Part shown: positions 5,425 through 7,087 of the stretch, piece by piece
Layout of the letters: each line of letters opens with the position of its first letter
How positions within the stretch are numbered: position 1 is the first letter of the stretch
Notes under the pieces: generated by a model
Databases searched by the model: none
What the model was told of the DNA's origin: nothing
What the model saw: the letters and a program-made list of their open reading frames with translations, nothing else
DNA from: CAZFQG01 sp964520785
GTDB taxonomy: Bacteria > Planctomycetota > Planctomycetia > Pirellulales > Thermoguttaceae
Assembly (NCBI GenBank): GCA_964520785.1
Contig: CAZFQG010000253.1
Span: 1 to 7,087 of the forward strand
Reading direction: 5' to 3'
DNA: 7,087 bases
Made by a program: the position numbers and the translations under genes

Positions 5425-6693
5425 ATGCCGCAATACCTGATTCCGCCCCACGGGGGCCTCGAAGAACCCGTTTCCCGCACCGTTTTGAGCGAGCAGTCCG
5501 CCGAATTCCTGGAAAAGGCGAAGCAACTGACGGCGGTGCCGGTCTCCGACGCCGATCTCTCGAGCGTCTACCGGTTCGGCGACGGGGGGCTCAGCCCGCT
5601 GGAGGGGCCGATGGGGGCCGATGTGTACGACCGGGTCCTGGAGGAGCAGGTAATCGAACGCGACGGCGCCCTCTACGCCTGGACGATTCCTATCGCGTTG
5701 CCGGTGACACAAGACCTGGCCGACCGAATCGGCCCGGGCGACGAGGTGGCCCTCGTGAACACGTCCGGCGGAATCGTCGGCACGCTCGAGGTGAGCGACG
5801 TCTTCGCGTGGGACAAGCCGAAGTACCTCAAGCAGGTCTACCGCACCGAGCGGACCGATCATCCCGGCGCGGACATGGTCCTTGTCGGCGACGCGGACAA
5901 GACGCACCTCCTCGGCGGCACGATCCACGTCCTGCCGCAACCGAAGCACCCCCGATTCGGCAAGTACGTCCTCACCCCGCGCGAGGTCCGTGCCCTGCTG
6001 GCGGAAAAGGGCTGGGAGCGGGTGGTTGCCTTCCAGACCCGAAACCCGCTTCACCGCGCGCACGAATACGCGCTGGTGTATGGGCTGGAAACGCTCCTGC
6101 GCCAAGGCTACAACGCCGGGGCGTGCCTGAATCCGCTGATCGGCGAGACGAAGGGGGACGACGTCCACGCGGACGTCCGGATGCACACCTACGAGGCGCT
6201 CATCGAGGACCGCGCGCTGGGCGAAGGGGATAGCGACCCCGAGTTGTGGGGTCCCCGGGGGGAATCGGTCCCGGACCGGGTGATCTTGTTGGGCCTGGAC
6301 ATCAAGATGTTCTACGGCGGCCCGGCGGAGGGGGTAATGCACGGCATTTACCGGCAGAATTTCGGTTTCACCGACATCGTCATCGGCCGGAAGCACGCCG
6401 ACGCGCCGTACCACGATGGAACGCCCATCTGGGGCGATTTCGACGCGCAGACCGTCTTCGACGAACTGAAGGGGGACCTGAAAATCCATCCCCTTAAGGT
6501 TGGTTTCGCCGCCTTCTACGAATCGATGGGCCGCGTCGACCTGATGGAAAACCACCCGGACGAGAAGCCGGTCTTCATCTCCGGCAAACAGGTCCGCGCC
6601 ACGCTCCTCGCCGGAGAAGAGGTCGATCCCCGCATCATGCGCCACAGCACGTCGAAGATTCTGGTGGAGGCGATGGCACACGCGAAGGGATGA
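5425..6693 (+). CDS. sat: Sulfate adenylyltransferase (ATP sulfurylase), divergent form
   Basis: A 422-residue ATP sulfurylase, making adenosine 5'-phosphosulfate and pyrophosphate from ATP and sulfate, or the reverse in sulfur oxidisers. The N-terminus MPQYLIPPHGG is the family PUA-like domain start. QTRNPLHRAHEY (204-215) holds the HxxH nucleotide signature, His210 and His213. MFYGGPAEGVMHGIYRQNFG (295-314) matches the usual M-Y-GP-E---H---R-N-G block. GRKHADAP (321-328) replaces the common GRDHAG, keeping the histidine, and ISGKQVR (385-391) is the C-terminal signature. An acidic insertion of about 17 residues (265-281, LGEGDSDPELWGPRGES) precedes VPDRVILLG. ATG 5425 is chosen over an in-frame GTG at 5365, which would add a non-homologous hydrophobic stretch. 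No CysC or APS-reductase domain is fused or adjacent, so assimilatory versus dissimilatory use cannot be decided. Confidence 0.9.
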   Translation: MPQYLIPPHGGLEEPVSRTVLSEQSAEFLEKAKQLTAVPVSDADLSSVYRFGDGGLSPLEGPMGADVYDRVLEEQVIERDGALYAWTIPIALPVTQDLADRIGPGDEVALVNTSGGIVGTLEVSDVFAWDKPKYLKQVYRTERTDHPGADMVLVGDADKTHLLGGTIHVLPQPKHPRFGKYVLTPREVRALLAEKGWERVVAFQTRNPLHRAHEYALVYGLETLLRQGYNAGACLNPLIGETKGDDVHADVRMHTYEALIEDRALGEGDSDPELWGPRGESVPDRVILLGLDIKMFYGGPAEGVMHGIYRQNFGFTDIVIGRKHADAPYHDGTPIWGDFDAQTVFDELKGDLKIHPLKVGFAAFYESMGRVDLMENHPDEKPVFISGKQVRATLLAGEEVDPRIMRHSTSKILVEAMAHAKG

Positions 6694-6740
6694 GGTGGCG
6701 GAGGGGCGAGTGGCACAGTGGCATAGGGGCAGAGTGGGGG
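6693..6740 (+). repeat. Degenerate 8-bp tandem repeat (consensus AGTGGCAN)
   Basis: Starting in the sat stop codon, six imperfect units of 7-9 bp follow each other. The clearest are AGTGGCAC (6709-6716), AGTGGCAT (6717-6724), AGGGGCAG (6725-6732) and AGTGGGGG (6733-6740). The strand is very G-rich. It encodes nothing credible and looks like a low-complexity intergenic repeat. Confidence 0.5.
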
Positions 6741-7010
6741 GGAGTAGGCGGTTGCGGGGATTTGGCGGGAAACAATGCCCCGAAGGGGTCCGACAAGCCA
6801 GCCCCGGTTTCCCCGTCGGTTCCGGATCCGAGTCAATCCGTCCAAGGCCGCTGACCGCCGGTTTGTTCGCGTCCTGAACTCCCCTTTCGCCTCCGGATTC
6901 GTTATACTGGATACCGTCCGATGGGCAACGCTCATCAGATCGCCGAAGAGGCCCCGGGGTCATCGCGGCGGCATCGAACTGACGTAGGTAAGCAGCACCG
7001 GAGGACCATA
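6741..7010. other. Non-coding intergenic region upstream of the Tat-signal gene
   Basis: I see no gene here on either strand. It contains a short hairpin CCCC-GAA-GGGG (6778-6788), a loose inverted pair CCGAC/GTCGG (6790-6794 and 6815-6819), the palindrome CGGATCCG (6823-6830), and then the TATACT box and leader of the next gene. The long minus-strand open frame that crosses this region is an antisense shadow of sat. Confidence 0.5.
6903..6908 (+). promoter_or_regulatory. Possible -10 element TATACT for the Tat-signal gene
   Basis: TATACT within gttatactgg matches five of six consensus -10 bases and is the only AT-rich hexamer in this GC-rich gap. No recognisable -35 lies 16-18 bp upstream. 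It would give a leader of about 95 nt. Confidence 0.35.
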
Positions 7011-7087
7011 ATGGCACGAACTACGAATCCGCATGAGTCCCGCGCGGCGCGGACGCGCCGCCAATTCCTGAAGACTTCCGCCGCGGC
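7011..7087 (+). CDS. N-terminus of a Tat-exported protein (3' truncated by window)
   Basis: The ATG at 7011 is preceded by GGAGG (7000-7004) with 6-nt spacing, the best plus-strand ribosome binding site in the window. The 25 visible codons give a basic N-terminus and then TRRQFLKTSAAA around residues 15-26, a clear twin-arginine motif (RR at 16-17, F at 19, L at 20, K at 21) running into the start of an alanine-rich hydrophobic core. The product would be folded in the cytoplasm and exported by the Tat translocase. In planctomycetes such starts commonly belong to Gfo/Idh/MocA oxidoreductases, DUF1501/DUF1552 proteins or sugar-phosphate isomerase-like proteins. None of these can be chosen from this fragment. 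Confidence 0.8.
   Translation, partial: MARTTNPHESRAARTRRQFLKTSAA

Noticed and set aside
5274..6233. 319-codon plus-strand frame overlapping the start of sat
   Set aside because: Begins inside the predicted promoter and reads sat out of frame as arginine/glycine/proline-rich sequence.
5323..7017. 564-codon open frame on the minus strand opposite sat
   Set aside because: Its sequence is arginine/valine/proline-rich shadow translation of the opposite codons of a clearly recognisable sat gene, and it runs through the non-coding repeat; no family motif is seen.
1..7087. CRISPR arrays, tRNA or rRNA genes, toxin-antitoxin pairs, phage or defence genes
   Set aside because: I saw no direct-repeat/spacer arrays, no tRNA-like cloverleaf and no protein of such families on either strand.

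Overview
This is a GC-rich bacterial chromosomal window holding one 3'-truncated gene, six complete genes and one gene cut off at its start. The mix points to a Planctomycetota or related PVC-group heterotroph, though this is inference and no taxonomic marker gene lies in the window. The reasons are the L-rhamnose-type kinase, the Gfo/Idh/MocA dehydrogenase, a gene opening with a Tat signal, and Shine-Dalgarno sites that are strong for some genes and absent for others.

Left part, plus strand: the last 42 codons of leucyl-tRNA synthetase (leuS) are followed after 147 bp by a stand-alone DUF89/ARMT1-like metal-dependent phosphatase (277-1152). It converges, with only 23 bp between stop codons, on a minus-strand gene run.

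Middle part, minus strand, read right to left: a rhamnulokinase (5127-3646), then a 274-bp gap, then three tightly packed genes. These are a Gfo/Idh/MocA dehydrogenase (3371-2352), a pyridoxamine-5'-phosphate-oxidase-like split-barrel protein (2338-1916) and a pteridine-reductase-type short-chain dehydrogenase (1919-1176). The last two overlap by the 4-bp ATGA. The 274-bp gap contains a compact 105-bp non-coding element with 33-bp imperfect terminal inverted repeats flanked by TA. It looks like a MITE of the TA-targeting (IS630/Tc1-mariner) kind and sits directly against the Shine-Dalgarno sequence of the dehydrogenase gene. It is the main structure here that gene calls do not explain.

Right part, plus strand: a divergent intergenic region carries a good sigma-70-type promoter overlapped by a 7-bp-arm dyad. 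It leads into a divergent ATP sulfurylase (sat, 5425-6693) with an internal insertion and an altered GRDHAG-type motif. A 317-bp non-coding stretch follows, with an 8-bp-period tandem repeat at its start and a TATACT box further on. The window ends in the first 25 codons of a Tat-exported protein.

How the genes fit together: the kinase, and possibly the Gfo/Idh enzyme, suggest use of L-rhamnose or a similar deoxy-sugar, but no isomerase or aldolase is in the window. Sat would activate sulfate to APS, but no APS kinase or reductase is visible. I found no convincing new multi-gene system. The best leads are the inverted-repeat element, the sat operator-like dyad, the divergent Sat and the reductase pair at 1176-2338.
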